This document shows, in pieces, positions 50,467 through 59,498 of a DNA stretch of 64,000 nucleotides (positions within the stretch are counted from its first letter, which is position 1; every line of letters begins with the position of its first letter). The position numbers were made by a program, and so were the translations under genes. Below the pieces are notes generated by a model, which saw only the letters and a program-made list of their open reading frames with translations, had not been told where the DNA came from and made no database searches. Source of the DNA: Foliimonas ilicis. GTDB taxonomy: Bacteria; Pseudomonadota; Alphaproteobacteria; Rhizobiales; Rhizobiaceae. The stretch is taken from contig NZ_JBDUUH010000012.1 in the NCBI RefSeq assembly GCF_039939195.1, forward strand, positions 124,001 to 188,000. Reading direction: 5' to 3'.

Positions 50467-52233
50467 ATGACAATCGACCAGATTTTGGCGCTCACGGTCA
50501 TCGCTTTGATGATGGCTGCCTTTATGTGGGGCCGGTTCCGCTATGACCTTGTCGCGGCAGGTTCGCTGCTAATTGCGCTCGCGGTTGGTGTCGTGCCTTA
50601 CGAGAAGGCCTTTCAAGGGTTCAGCGACGACATCGTCATCATTGTCGGCAGCGCCTTGCTGGTCAGCGCCGGTGTTGCACGGTCCGGCGTCATGGAATGG
50701 GCGCTCCAGCGTTATGCGCCCAATGTCAATTCCGTTCGCGCGCAGCTCGCGCTTCTTGTCATCGTCGTCACGATACTTTCGGCGTTCATCAAGAACATCG
50801 GCGCTTTGGCGATCATGATCCCGATCGCATTTCAGTTCGCGCGCCGCTCCGGCACCTCTCCTTCGTTGTTCCTGATGCCGATGGCTTTCGGCTCGCTGCT
50901 TGGCGGATTGATGACGCAGATCGGAACCTCGCCGAACATTGTCGTCTCCCGCATACGCGAAGAGATCACCGGCCAGGCATTCACCATGTTCGATTATACG
51001 CCCGTCGGCGCGGCTCTGGCGGTAGTTGGCGTGATTTTCCTTGTTCTGTTCTATCGCCTTCTGCCCGAAAGAGCCCGTGAAGGCGGCTCGATCCACGAAG
51101 CGATCGACATCAAGAACTACATGACCGAGGCCGAAGTGACCGAAAGCTCCGCGATCCTGGGAAAGCCTGTTGGCGAGCTTTTGAAATTGTCGCAGCAAGG
51201 CGCAATGGTCACGTCGATCATGCGCGCCGATGGTGTGCGGATTACACCCTTGCCGGATGCGCTTTTGAAGGCCGGTGACATTCTCCTGATCGAAGGCGAT
51301 CCTGAAGCACTCGACCGTATGGTCGCTCAAGCCAAGCTGAATGTAACCGGCAGTCGGACATCCGTAGGAAAAGAAGACGAGGCCGAAGCATTCGAGGCGG
51401 TTATTGGCGAAAATTCCGTACTGATCGGCTGGTCGGCAGAACGCCTGGCACTTTACGATCGCTTCAATGTCAATCTGCTCGCGGTCAGCCGCAAAGGCGA
51501 GCGTCTGAACGAACGCCTCGGTACTCTGACGCTGCGAACCGGCGACGTTATCGTGCTTCAGGGAAACAGGCAGGCGCTGCCCCAGATCCTTCGCGAGCTT
51601 GGATGCCTGCCTCTTGCCGAGCGGCCCATTTTGCTTGGCAGCGCGCGCAAGGGCCTTATACCGATCCTCATTCTGGTCGCGGCTATGGGCATCACCGCAA
51701 CGGGTGCTGTTCCCATCGCAATCGCGTTTTTCTCCGCAGCCGTCATGATGGTCTTGTTCAAAGTCATCCCGATCAGGGAAGTTTATTCCGCAATGGACGG
51801 CCCGATACTGGTCATGCTGGCCGCGTTGATCCCGGTCAGTGACTCGCTGCGCGGCACGGGCGCAACCGACCTCATCGCCGGGTGGCTCGCCGTGACTGGT
51901 GCAGCACTTCCCTCTTATGGCGCGCTCGCGCTGATCCTTGTGGTGGCTATGGCCGTGACGCCGTTCCTGAACAATGCGGCGACCGTGCTGGTGGTAGCTC
52001 CCATCGCAGCATCATTTGCGGCGGGTCTGGGCTATCGTCCCGAGGCGTTCCTTATGGCGGTGGCAATCGGGGCGGGCTGCGATTTCCTCACCCCGATCGG
52101 CCACCAATGCAACACTTTGGTCATGGGACCGGGCGGGTATCGTTTCTCCGATTATCCGCGGCTTGGCCTGCCGCTTTCGCTCATTGTGATAATCGTCGCG
52201 GTTCCAGCGTTGCTTCTGGTCTGGCCGCTTTGA
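50467..52233 (+). CDS. SLC13/anion permease with two RCK-C domains
   Basis: The 588-residue protein has about twelve membrane helices. Two TrkA-C-like cytoplasmic modules lie between the halves (about residues 220-300 and 310-390; GVRITPLPDALLKAGDILLIEGD and RLNERLGTLTLRTGDVIVLQGN). Conserved SLC13/ArsB-type hairpins read MTQIGTSPNIVVS and FLNNAATVLVVAPIA ... TPIGHQCNTLVMGPG. It imports or exports anions such as dicarboxylates or sulfate; which is not clear. GAGGAG precedes the ATG. Confidence 0.88.
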   Translation: MTIDQILALTVIALMMAAFMWGRFRYDLVAAGSLLIALAVGVVPYEKAFQGFSDDIVIIVGSALLVSAGVARSGVMEWALQRYAPNVNSVRAQLALLVIVVTILSAFIKNIGALAIMIPIAFQFARRSGTSPSLFLMPMAFGSLLGGLMTQIGTSPNIVVSRIREEITGQAFTMFDYTPVGAALAVVGVIFLVLFYRLLPERAREGGSIHEAIDIKNYMTEAEVTESSAILGKPVGELLKLSQQGAMVTSIMRADGVRITPLPDALLKAGDILLIEGDPEALDRMVAQAKLNVTGSRTSVGKEDEAEAFEAVIGENSVLIGWSAERLALYDRFNVNLLAVSRKGERLNERLGTLTLRTGDVIVLQGNRQALPQILRELGCLPLAERPILLGSARKGLIPILILVAAMGITATGAVPIAIAFFSAAVMMVLFKVIPIREVYSAMDGPILVMLAALIPVSDSLRGTGATDLIAGWLAVTGAALPSYGALALILVVAMAVTPFLNNAATVLVVAPIAASFAAGLGYRPEAFLMAVAIGAGCDFLTPIGHQCNTLVMGPGGYRFSDYPRLGLPLSLIVIIVAVPALLLVWPL

Positions 52234-52321
52234 TTTACGAAAAGTCGATCGGATTCGGCTGGAACGATCCTCTTTCTGCGCACGTTGGCACTATGAGCCT
52301 CACAGAAAAGGAACGTAGCCA

Positions 52322-53404
52322 ATGGCAGCAGAAGACAACAAATCCATCGTAGTGATAACCGGCGCGGCCGGTAACATAGGCCAATCCATAGCAACGGAAC
52401 TTCGAAACGAACACACCATCGTCGGTCTGGATGTCGAAGGCAAAAAGGCCGATTTTCCGCTGATCGATGTCGATTTGTCTTCTGGCCAATCCGTAAATAC
52501 AGCGCTCGAGAAAATACGCGAAACTTACGGCGATAAAATCGCGGCAGTCATCCACCTCGCCGCCTATTTCGATTTTACCGGCGAGGACAATCCGCTTTAT
52601 ACGGAAGTGAATGTCGATGGCACCCGCAACCTCCTGCGGGCGCTCCAGAATTTTGAAGTAGAGCGTTTCATCTACTCCGGCACCATGCTGGTCCACGAGG
52701 CCGGCAAGCCGGGCGAGATTATCGATGAAGGCAAGCCGATAAACCCGAAATGGGCATATCCTCAGTCAAAAGCCGACGCCGAAGCGGTCATCAAGGCGGA
52801 AAGCGGCAAAATTCCTTATTTGTTGCTTCATCTTGCCGGGCTTTACGACGATGAAAGCGCCGTTCCCACCCTCGCCCATCAGATCGCCCGGATTTACGGA
52901 CGCGATCTCAAAAGCAGGCTCTATGCGGGCGATCTGAAAGCCGGCCAGTCACTGCTTCACAAGAATGACCTTGTGCGACTGTTTCGTCTCGCCGTCGAGA
53001 AGCGGCATATGCTTGTGCCCGACGCAGTGATTTTGGCCGGCGAAACGGAAGCCGTGTCTTACGAAGAGCTTCAGAACCTTATCGGCAGCCTCATCCATGG
53101 AAAGGAAGAATGGACGACTTTGAGCATGCCAAAGCCGTTGGCAAAGGCCGGTGCATGGGTGGAGGAGAAAGCCGAGCCGATCATTCCTGATGCAATCGAC
53201 GGCGGTGAGAAACCGTTCATCCGCCCATTCATGGTCGATATGGCTGACGATCATTACGCGCTGGATATTTCCCGCGCAAACGATCAGCTCGGATGGCGGC
53301 CGCGGCACTCGATACGCGATACATTGCCCAAGATCGTCAATTCGCTGAAGGCCGATCCCGAAGCCTGGTACGAAAGGCACGGTATCACGCTCGAAAACGA
53401 ATAG
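52322..53404 (+). CDS. NAD-dependent epimerase/dehydratase (extended SDR)
   Basis: The 360-residue product has the Rossmann motif VVITGAAGNIGQSIATEL, the HLAAYFDF strand and the catalytic pattern Ser...YxxxK (FIYSGTMLVHE; WAYPQSKADAEAVI). A C-terminal domain continues to the end (ALDISRANDQLGWRPRHSIRDTL), as in sugar epimerase-like SDRs. The substrate is unknown. It lies 89 bases after the SLC13 gene on the same strand and could be co-transcribed. Confidence 0.87.
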   Translation: MAAEDNKSIVVITGAAGNIGQSIATELRNEHTIVGLDVEGKKADFPLIDVDLSSGQSVNTALEKIRETYGDKIAAVIHLAAYFDFTGEDNPLYTEVNVDGTRNLLRALQNFEVERFIYSGTMLVHEAGKPGEIIDEGKPINPKWAYPQSKADAEAVIKAESGKIPYLLLHLAGLYDDESAVPTLAHQIARIYGRDLKSRLYAGDLKAGQSLLHKNDLVRLFRLAVEKRHMLVPDAVILAGETEAVSYEELQNLIGSLIHGKEEWTTLSMPKPLAKAGAWVEEKAEPIIPDAIDGGEKPFIRPFMVDMADDHYALDISRANDQLGWRPRHSIRDTLPKIVNSLKADPEAWYERHGITLENE

Positions 53405-53607
53405 GTTTTGGGAGGGAAACCCGATTGCGGCGAATCCGGCGGCAATAAGCGTGCCTTTCAGATCACCCCTAAAAATTTAGTTAAGGAAAACACAACGTCG
53501 TGTGATGTTGACACAATTTGGATCGTTATCCCGCCACACTCGTTATGCATGCCGAACCTACACGTTCGATGTTCGAGCGTTCGGCGTTCTTCAGTAGGAG
53601 ACAAATT

Positions 53608-54132
53608 ATGAAAAAGATTCTTGCCACGGCTTTTCTGGTACCGCTAGCTTTAGCAGGAACCTCCTTTGCAAATGCGGCTGACTTTACGGCCAACGAGCCA
53701 GTCTATCAGCAATCCGGCGCACAGGGCGGCGTGAGGATCGGCTATCTCTCATGCGAAGTCGGTGGCGGCGTCGGCTATGTGATTGGCTCCGCAAAGACCG
53801 TCGATTGCGTGTTTACGCCGACTGTCGGCAATGATCGTTCGGACAACTACACCGGCACGATCAGAAAGATGGGTGTCGATCTCGGCTTCACGACGCGCGG
53901 CAAGCTCGTTTGGGCTGTTTTCGCACCAACCGCCGGATACCATGATGGCTCATTGAGCGGTGTTTACCAGGGCGCCACGGCTGAAGCGACAGTCGGTGCC
54001 GGCGTGGGCGCCAATGTTCTGGTCGGAGGTACGGCCGGATCGATCCAGCTTCAGACGGTCAGCGTGACAGGTCAGCTCGGCCTCAATGTTGCCGCGACCG
54101 GCACATCGGTAACCCTCAACTCGGTGAATTAA
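53608..54132 (+). CDS. DUF992 secreted protein
   Basis: The 174-residue product has a clear signal peptide (MKKILATAFLVPLALAGTSFANA). The mature DUF992 domain has VRIGYLSCEVGGGVGYVIGSAKTVDCVF (two Cys, probable disulphide), a YTGTIRKMGVDLGFTTRGKLVWAVFAP core and Gly-rich AVGAGVGANVLVGG repeats. It is probably periplasmic or outer-membrane associated; function unknown. ATG 53608 has AGGAG upstream. A perfect hairpin follows the stop. Confidence 0.88.
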   Translation: MKKILATAFLVPLALAGTSFANAADFTANEPVYQQSGAQGGVRIGYLSCEVGGGVGYVIGSAKTVDCVFTPTVGNDRSDNYTGTIRKMGVDLGFTTRGKLVWAVFAPTAGYHDGSLSGVYQGATAEATVGAGVGANVLVGGTAGSIQLQTVSVTGQLGLNVAATGTSVTLNSVN

Positions 54133-54139
54133 TACATAT

Positions 54140-54170
54140 GGGCCGGGCGCTTATCAGAAGCGCCCGGCCC
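54140..54170. terminator. Strong hairpin after the DUF992 gene
   Basis: GGGCCGGGCGCTT-ATCAG-AAGCGCCCGGCCC, a perfect 13-bp stem seven bases after the stop codon. No U-run follows on either strand (ACATTATATC), so it is a transcript end stabiliser or factor-assisted terminator. Confidence 0.7.
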
Positions 54171-54274
54171 ACATTATATCTCGCTCGTGTCGGGCTGCCA
54201 TCCCGGCCTCACAAAGCCGGACAATCCCATCACAGTGATCTCGTCAAGCGGATCAGTCGGCCCGCTTGATCGGT

Positions 54275-55195
54275 CTATCGTTCGAGTACCACGACGCAAC
54301 TGTCCAGATCGTTTGTAGCCAGATGGGCGTAACGCATCGTCATCTGCAAAGTCTGATGACCGAGCCACATCTGAACGCGTCGAATATCGATACCGCCCTG
54401 CACAAGTCTGGACGCACATGTATGCCGCAATATGTGAGGCACGACCTGCGTGTCCTCGCCCAGCCCGACTTCCGCCTTCGCTTCATTCCAGATCGCGCGA
54501 AAACGCGGACCGGTAAGCGATGCGAATGGTCCTTTCAGACGTTTTTCGCGCACCGCTTCGACGGATTTCTTCGCACGGACGGTCAGAGGAATAGTTCGGC
54601 TGCGACCCGACTTTGTAAGCCAGAAGCTGACGCGATCGGTTTGAAGATCGTTCCAGATAAGACCAAGCGCCTCGCCCAGACGGCATCCCGTGTCCACCAG
54701 GAAGATGGCAAGGCGTCCGCTTTCCGGGCATCTTTTGGAGACAGCCGCAAACAGCCGGTCCTCTTCCTCATGTTCAAGAAAGCGAATCCGTCCCGCGCGT
54801 TCTTTTTGTCTCCTGAATTCAGGAAGACTGTGGATATCACCCATTTTAGACGCCTTGCGTAGCAATTTGCTCAGCGCTGCCATCTTCCGATTGATGGTGG
54901 CGTTGCTGTTTCCGCGTTGGCGCAAAGTCCCGATAAGGTGGTCGAGCGTCTCCTGGCTGAAAGCACTGAAGCGTTCACCTAGAAGTATTTCGTTCAATTC
55001 GCCTATGAAGAATTTGACATTATATTTGTGATTTCCATCATCCCAAAGGATGTCACAATATTTATCAATCAAATCAGAAAGTGAATGCGTTTTTACTTCT
55101 TTGAACGCGGGATTTCGATACGTAAGATGGTAGGTCGAACCCTCTTTTGTTGCCGGGTTCTCGGCATACGAAAACTTATCACTGACTGTAATCAT
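54275..55195 (-). CDS. Tyrosine recombinase/integrase
   Basis: The 306-residue protein has an N-terminal SAM-like core-binding domain (about residues 35-120) and a catalytic domain with the full RHRY set: R in DTGCRLGEAL, HILRHTCAS with H-x-x-R, LGHQTLQMTMRYAHL with H and the nucleophilic Tyr. It appears active. There is no excisionase, relaxase or phage gene nearby and no matching attachment repeat was seen, so it is a solitary integrase, perhaps the remnant of a lost element. Confidence 0.9.
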   Translation of the reverse strand: MITVSDKFSYAENPATKEGSTYHLTYRNPAFKEVKTHSLSDLIDKYCDILWDDGNHKYNVKFFIGELNEILLGERFSAFSQETLDHLIGTLRQRGNSNATINRKMAALSKLLRKASKMGDIHSLPEFRRQKERAGRIRFLEHEEEDRLFAAVSKRCPESGRLAIFLVDTGCRLGEALGLIWNDLQTDRVSFWLTKSGRSRTIPLTVRAKKSVEAVREKRLKGPFASLTGPRFRAIWNEAKAEVGLGEDTQVVPHILRHTCASRLVQGGIDIRRVQMWLGHQTLQMTMRYAHLATNDLDSCVVVLER

Positions 55196-55385
55196 TTTTT
55201 AAATGCATTTGCATTCCCCAAGCTTAGCCTGTGGCATGCTAGTGCACCTCCTCGCTTGAGTCCAACTGGGTAGTCGGTGGAAAAGGCACGATGGGGAAAC
55301 GCAACTCTTGCGAAATCCCTATGCATTTAGCGAATTTACGAACCCAACCTTTCCTTCAAGGGCGCCCCACGCCACGGTTTCGCTA

Positions 55386-55418
55386 AACAAAACGGCCCGG
55401 ACTTTGCAATCCGGGCCG
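55386..55418 (-). terminator. Intrinsic terminator of the minus-strand porin
   Basis: CGGCCCGGA and TCCGGGCCG (55393-55401, 55410-55418) around an 8-base loop; on the minus strand it is followed by TTTTGTTT. Confidence 0.9.
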
Positions 55419-55442
55419 CCTTTAGTTCAAATCGTCACGTTC

Positions 55443-56516
55443 TTAGAACGAGCGCTGGAAGCGGAGGATACCGGCCCAGCCGTCCTTGTCTTCACCAGCA
55501 GCAACGGTATCGCCGTAGTTGGTGTAGACAACTTCAGGAGTGATCTTGAAGCCAGGAACCAGTTCGTACGAAACGTTTGCTGCAACGGAGAGAAGTTCCT
55601 CTTCCGTGTAACCAACCTGCGCGTTGAAGGCTGCCTTTTCGTTGACCTGGTACGATGCACCAGCCCAAACGGCCCAGTTGCCATCGAACTGCTTGTAATA
55701 GCTCTGATCAAAATCATCATCCGAACCATACAGACCCATCGCGAAGACGGAGAACTGCGAGTTCACGTTGAAATCGACGCGAGCCTTGGCAGCCCACTCT
55801 TCAGTCACGCTGTCATAACCGGCAACCAACGTCGCGGCTCCCCAGCCCTGCGTGAACTTAACACCACCGACAACGTGCGGGACGTAGCTGTCGATTTCGT
55901 AAACGTCATCACCAGCTTCGAGAGAGACGATGGCGGAGAAGCCATTGCCTGCATCGAAGGTGTAGCTGATCAGATTGGTGTCGTACGCACCGAAAGCAAC
56001 GACATCGTCAGCGATGACACCGCCGGCATATCCGGAGAACGTCGTGAATGCCGATTCATCTTTACCAACGCGGAAACCGCCGAGCTCGATCCAGGCGAAG
56101 TTCAGCGAGAAGCTGCTGCCGTTGTTGTTGCCAGCAAAGTTGTTGCCGTAATTGAAACGGGTCTCGGTGTAGGTGCGCAGGGTGCCGAGTTCGGTTTCCG
56201 AACCGGTCCAAGTGCGGAACGAGAAACGTGCGTTCTTGCGGTACGTGTCGTTCAGGCCGCCATCCGAACGATCAAGAACGTCGGTGCGACCGCCGTAAGG
56301 GCCGTCTCCGACGCCGATGTCATAACGGACATAGCCGCCGACGCGCAGGCAGGTTTCGGTGCCTGGGATGTAGAAGTAGCCCGTGCCGTACACGTCGCAG
56401 ACGCGGACGTATTCCATTGGTTCCGGCTCGGCAATGACGATAGCGTCAGCAGCGCGTGCACCGGAGACTGCGACGAGGGCCGCAGCGGAGCCGAGAAGAA
56501 GGCTCTTAATGTTCAT
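55443..56516 (-). CDS. Omp2-type porin, minus-strand copy
   Basis: The 357-residue outer-membrane general porin has a 22-residue signal peptide ending GARA and a mature part opening with ADAIVIAEPEPMEYVRVCD. It contains the YFYIPGTETCLRVGGYVRYD motif, a beta-barrel with alternating pattern, and the C-terminal FQRSF closing Phe. It has two Cys near the N-terminus as in Brucella Omp2. Loop regions differ from the other copy (shorter first loop). The first 70 codons and 17 bases upstream are identical to the plus-strand copy. Whether it is omp2a- or omp2b-like cannot be decided by eye. Confidence 0.93.
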   Translation of the reverse strand: MNIKSLLLGSAAALVAVSGARAADAIVIAEPEPMEYVRVCDVYGTGYFYIPGTETCLRVGGYVRYDIGVGDGPYGGRTDVLDRSDGGLNDTYRKNARFSFRTWTGSETELGTLRTYTETRFNYGNNFAGNNNGSSFSLNFAWIELGGFRVGKDESAFTTFSGYAGGVIADDVVAFGAYDTNLISYTFDAGNGFSAIVSLEAGDDVYEIDSYVPHVVGGVKFTQGWGAATLVAGYDSVTEEWAAKARVDFNVNSQFSVFAMGLYGSDDDFDQSYYKQFDGNWAVWAGASYQVNEKAAFNAQVGYTEEELLSVAANVSYELVPGFKITPEVVYTNYGDTVAAGEDKDGWAGILRFQRSF

Positions 56517-56533
56517 TTTCTGACCTCCAGTCA
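56323..56533. repeat. Inverted repeat, left copy (porin 5' end)
   Basis: The reverse complement of this 211-bp stretch is identical, base by base, to 57018-57228. It covers 17 bases upstream of each ATG and the first 194 coding bases of each porin. Confidence 0.93.
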
Positions 56534-57034
56534 GAATCTGAACACGGGAATGCCTTGATTGACGATTTGTCGAACAAGAACAGCCTCTTAATAGGCTTGA
56601 GCAATTCCGGCGCCAGGGAATCGTTTTGTGCGAGTTGAGGAATTATGAGCGACTCAAATCGCGACTCACGTTGCAAAAGCTGCATTCCTGGACTGCTGCA
56701 TAGGGATTCAAGTAGTCGATTCACCGCCGCCAAAGAGCGGGCGAGCACCCCATCCGACTGACAAAAAGGGCGTTTCCCGGCCCGCATCGTTACCAAAGGG
56801 TAAACAACCGAGGCGAAATCGTGTCATTTGTGCAACAAGACATTGTCATAGCAGCCGGGCTGCACCGGGAAAGCGCTGATGCCTATTGTACGCGTCGATC
56901 GGTTCGGTAAAAGTCCACCAAGAAGAAGGAGCGCACAGCGCGTCTTTTTCGATATTGGGGATGGGGCAGGGAAAGCTGTCCTTCAGCAAAAAATACCCAG
57001 ACCCGTTTTTTAACTTTTGACTGGAGGTCAGAAA
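56517..57034. promoter_or_regulatory. Divergent porin regulatory region
   Basis: This 518-base region has no gene and must hold both porin promoters. GANTC (CcrM) sites lie at 56534, 56618, 56651, 56663, 56705 and 56718: six within 190 bases on the side of the minus-strand gene, against about one expected by chance in that length. No perfect CtrA box was found. Both ends carry the shared TGACTGGAGGTCAGAAA leader with GGAGG as ribosome-binding site. Confidence 0.7.
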
Positions 57035-57228
57035 ATGAACATTAAGAGCCTTCTTCTCGGCTCCGCTGCGGCCCTCGTCGCAGTCTCCGGTGCACGCGCT
57101 GCTGACGCTATCGTCATTGCCGAGCCGGAACCAATGGAATACGTCCGCGTCTGCGACGTGTACGGCACGGGCTACTTCTACATCCCAGGCACCGAAACCT
57201 GCCTGCGCGTCGGCGGCTATGTCCGTTA
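57018..57228. repeat. Inverted repeat, right copy (porin 5' end)
   Basis: Partner of 56323-56533. The identity stops abruptly after CCGTTA, where the two genes diverge in the first loop. Confidence 0.93.
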
Positions 57229-58165
57229 CCAGATCGGCGCTGGCGACAATGTCGGCGGTTACGGCGGCCTTCAGGGCGTCGCTGATCGTTCGGAAGGCTT
57301 CGATCCGATCACTGGCCTTGCGAACGAAACCAATGACACGTACCGCAAGAATGCACGTTTCTCGTTCCAGACCTGGACCGCTTCGGAAACCGAACTCGGC
57401 ACCCTGCGCACCTTCACTGAGACCCGCTTCAACTACGGCACTAACGCTAGCGTTGATGGCTTCGGCAATCTCTATGCTGTGAACGACTCGTCGTTCTCGC
57501 TGAACTTCGCTTGGATCGAACTCGGCGGCTTCCGCATCGGTAAAGACGAAACCGCATTCATGACCTTCAACGGTTATGCTGGCGGCGTCATCGCCGACGA
57601 CATCATCGGTTACGGCAAGTTCGACACCGATCTGATCAGCTACACCTTCGATGCAGGCAATGGCTTCTCGGCTATCGTCTCGCTCGAAACCGGTGAAGAT
57701 GGCCTCGACAGCTACATTCCGCACGTCGTTGGCGGTGTAAAGTACACCGGCGGCTGGGGTGGCGTGTCGTTGGTCGGCGCTTATGACAGCGTTGTTGAAG
57801 AGTGGGCTGCCAAGGCTCGCGTCGACTTCAACATCAACTCACAGTTCTCCGTCTTCGCAATGGTTGGCTACGGTTCGGATAACGACGACTTCGTCGCTTC
57901 GGACTACAACTACAAGAACTGGAATGAAAACTGGGCTGTTTGGGCTGGTGCAACGTACCAGGTCAACGAAAAGGCTGCGATCAACGCACAGGTTGCTTAC
58001 AACGAAGGCGACATCTGGGCTGCTTCGGCAAACGTAGCTTACGAATTGGTTCCTGGCTTCAAGATCACGCCAGAAGTCATCTACACGAACAGCGGCGACC
58101 TTACGCCGGCTGGTGAAGATGAGAGCCAGTTCGGTGGCGTTATCCGCTTCCAGCGCTCGTTCTAA
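57035..58165 (+). CDS. Omp2-type porin, plus-strand copy
   Basis: The 376-residue general porin shares the signal peptide, ADAIVIAEPEPMEYVRVCD opening, CLRVGGYVRY motif and terminal FQRSF with its inverted partner. It has a longer first extracellular loop (GAGDNVGGYGGLQGVADRSE, followed by FDPITGLANETNDTY) and a longer loop before SSFSLNFAWIELGGFR. GGAGG precedes ATG 57035. The pair mirrors the Brucella omp2a/omp2b arrangement, known for gene conversion and antigenic or pore variation. Confidence 0.93.
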   Translation: MNIKSLLLGSAAALVAVSGARAADAIVIAEPEPMEYVRVCDVYGTGYFYIPGTETCLRVGGYVRYQIGAGDNVGGYGGLQGVADRSEGFDPITGLANETNDTYRKNARFSFQTWTASETELGTLRTFTETRFNYGTNASVDGFGNLYAVNDSSFSLNFAWIELGGFRIGKDETAFMTFNGYAGGVIADDIIGYGKFDTDLISYTFDAGNGFSAIVSLETGEDGLDSYIPHVVGGVKYTGGWGGVSLVGAYDSVVEEWAAKARVDFNINSQFSVFAMVGYGSDNDDFVASDYNYKNWNENWAVWAGATYQVNEKAAINAQVAYNEGDIWAASANVAYELVPGFKITPEVIYTNSGDLTPAGEDESQFGGVIRFQRSF

Positions 58166-58190
58166 TCAATCGTCAGGTTGATTTGAGAAA

Positions 58191-58220
58191 AACCCGGCGG
58201 GCAACCGCCGGGTTTTTTGT
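58191..58220 (+). terminator. Intrinsic terminator of the plus-strand porin
   Basis: AACCCGGCGG-GCAA-CCGCCGGGTT followed by TTTTG; a 10-bp perfect stem 25 bases after the stop. Confidence 0.93.
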
Positions 58221-58264
58221 ATTTGGACTATCGTACGTTCGTTTAGAAGCGCACCAGCCAAAAC

Positions 58265-59428
58265 TCAGGCGATGCGCGCCTCCACTACCGGCTTCGGCTT
58301 GGCCAGGAAGACCAGTGCAAGCCCGACAGCCGCCAGAACGGCACCCGCGATCGGCACGGCCGCATAGCCGAAACCGCTGGAGATTACCCCGCCGCCGACC
58401 GCCGCACCCAACGCATTGCCGAGATTGAACGCACCGACATTGACCGACGAGGCAAGACCGGGCGCTTCGCTGGCCGCCTGCATGACGCGCATCTGTACCG
58501 GCGGAACGATAGCAAAAGCCGCCGCGCCCCATGCCAGCAGACCAATCGCCGCGCCGATATGGCTCGTCATTGCCAGCGGCAGAACCAGCATGATGACGAC
58601 CAATGCCGCCAGAAACAGCTTTACACTGCCATCGAGCGACCAATCGGCGAGGCGTCCGCCAGCAGCATTGCCGATCGTGAAGCCGAGGCCGATCAGCACA
58701 AGGCCGAGCGTCACGAATGCAGCCGATGCGCCGGTGATCTGTTCGAGTGCGGGAGCCACATAGGTATAAAGCGTAAACATCGCGCCCGCCCCCATCACGG
58801 TCGTCGCCATCGCCAGCAATACCGCCGGTCGCGTGATGACCGTGAGTTCCTTGCGGATATCGGGCATGGTCCCGGCAACGCCCTTGGGCAATGCGAAGTA
58901 AAGTGCCGCCATCGCCAACAGGCCAAGCCCGGCGGTACCGGCGAAGGAAACGCGCCAACCGACCTGCTGGCCGATCCATGTAGCTGCCGGAACACCGCCG
59001 ACATTGGCAATGGTAAGCCCCATGAACATCATGGCGACTGCACTCGCCTGCTTTTCCTTAGGCACGACGCTGGCCGCAACCATCGAACCAAGCCCGAAAA
59101 ACGCCCCGTGATTGAGGCTTGTGATCACCCGCGCGATCAGCAGCGTCCAGTAATCCGGCGCTACTGCTGAAAGCAGATTGCCGACCGTGAAAATCGCCAT
59201 CAGCGAAATCAGGGCGGTCCGCGTGCGCACCCGGCCAAGCGCCAGCGTCATGATCGGCGCGCCGAGCATGACGCCCAGCGCATAGGCGCTTATCAACAGA
59301 CCGGCCGTGGGAATCGACACCCCCACCCCGGTAGCAATAGTCGGGAGCAGGCCCATCGGGGCGAATTCGGTCGTGCCTATGCCGAACGCGCCGATTGCCA
59401 GCGCCAGAAGCGGCCAGTTGAGTTTCAT
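58265..59428 (-). CDS. MFS transporter, paralogue of the gene at 30948
   Basis: A 387-residue, 12-helix MFS protein opening MKLNWPLLALAIGAFGIGTTEFAPMGLLP. It shares most of its transmembrane pattern with the 30948 gene (LISAYALGVMLGAPI, LNHGAFFGLGSMVAASVVPKEKQASAVAMMF). It is an AraJ/DHA-type exporter of unknown substrate. ATG 59428 has GGAGAAA upstream; a longer reading from 59464 is rejected. The next gene upstream is an aldo/keto reductase on the same strand, 70 bases away, so the two may form an operon. Confidence 0.88.
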   Translation of the reverse strand: MKLNWPLLALAIGAFGIGTTEFAPMGLLPTIATGVGVSIPTAGLLISAYALGVMLGAPIMTLALGRVRTRTALISLMAIFTVGNLLSAVAPDYWTLLIARVITSLNHGAFFGLGSMVAASVVPKEKQASAVAMMFMGLTIANVGGVPAATWIGQQVGWRVSFAGTAGLGLLAMAALYFALPKGVAGTMPDIRKELTVITRPAVLLAMATTVMGAGAMFTLYTYVAPALEQITGASAAFVTLGLVLIGLGFTIGNAAGGRLADWSLDGSVKLFLAALVVIMLVLPLAMTSHIGAAIGLLAWGAAAFAIVPPVQMRVMQAASEAPGLASSVNVGAFNLGNALGAAVGGGVISSGFGYAAVPIAGAVLAAVGLALVFLAKPKPVVEARIA

Positions 59429-59498
59429 TATATTTTCTCCGGAGTGATTGCCGCACATGCGCATCAGGCACAGGCGATTGGCAAGTTAAATTATAGGC

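Noticed and set aside
54140..54170. Attachment site for the neighbouring integrase
   Set aside because: It is a hairpin directly after the DUF992 stop and has no direct repeat partner; a transcript-end structure is simpler.
43777..55195. Genomic island bounded by tRNA-Met and the tyrosine recombinase
   Set aside because: The tRNA 3' end sequence (GGTTCGAATCCC...CCA) was not seen again near the recombinase, and most genes in between have host-like composition.
55308..56558. 416-codon frame antisense to the porin gene
   Set aside because: Composition and position are explained by the porin codon pattern on the other strand; the inverted copy shows an equivalent shadow.
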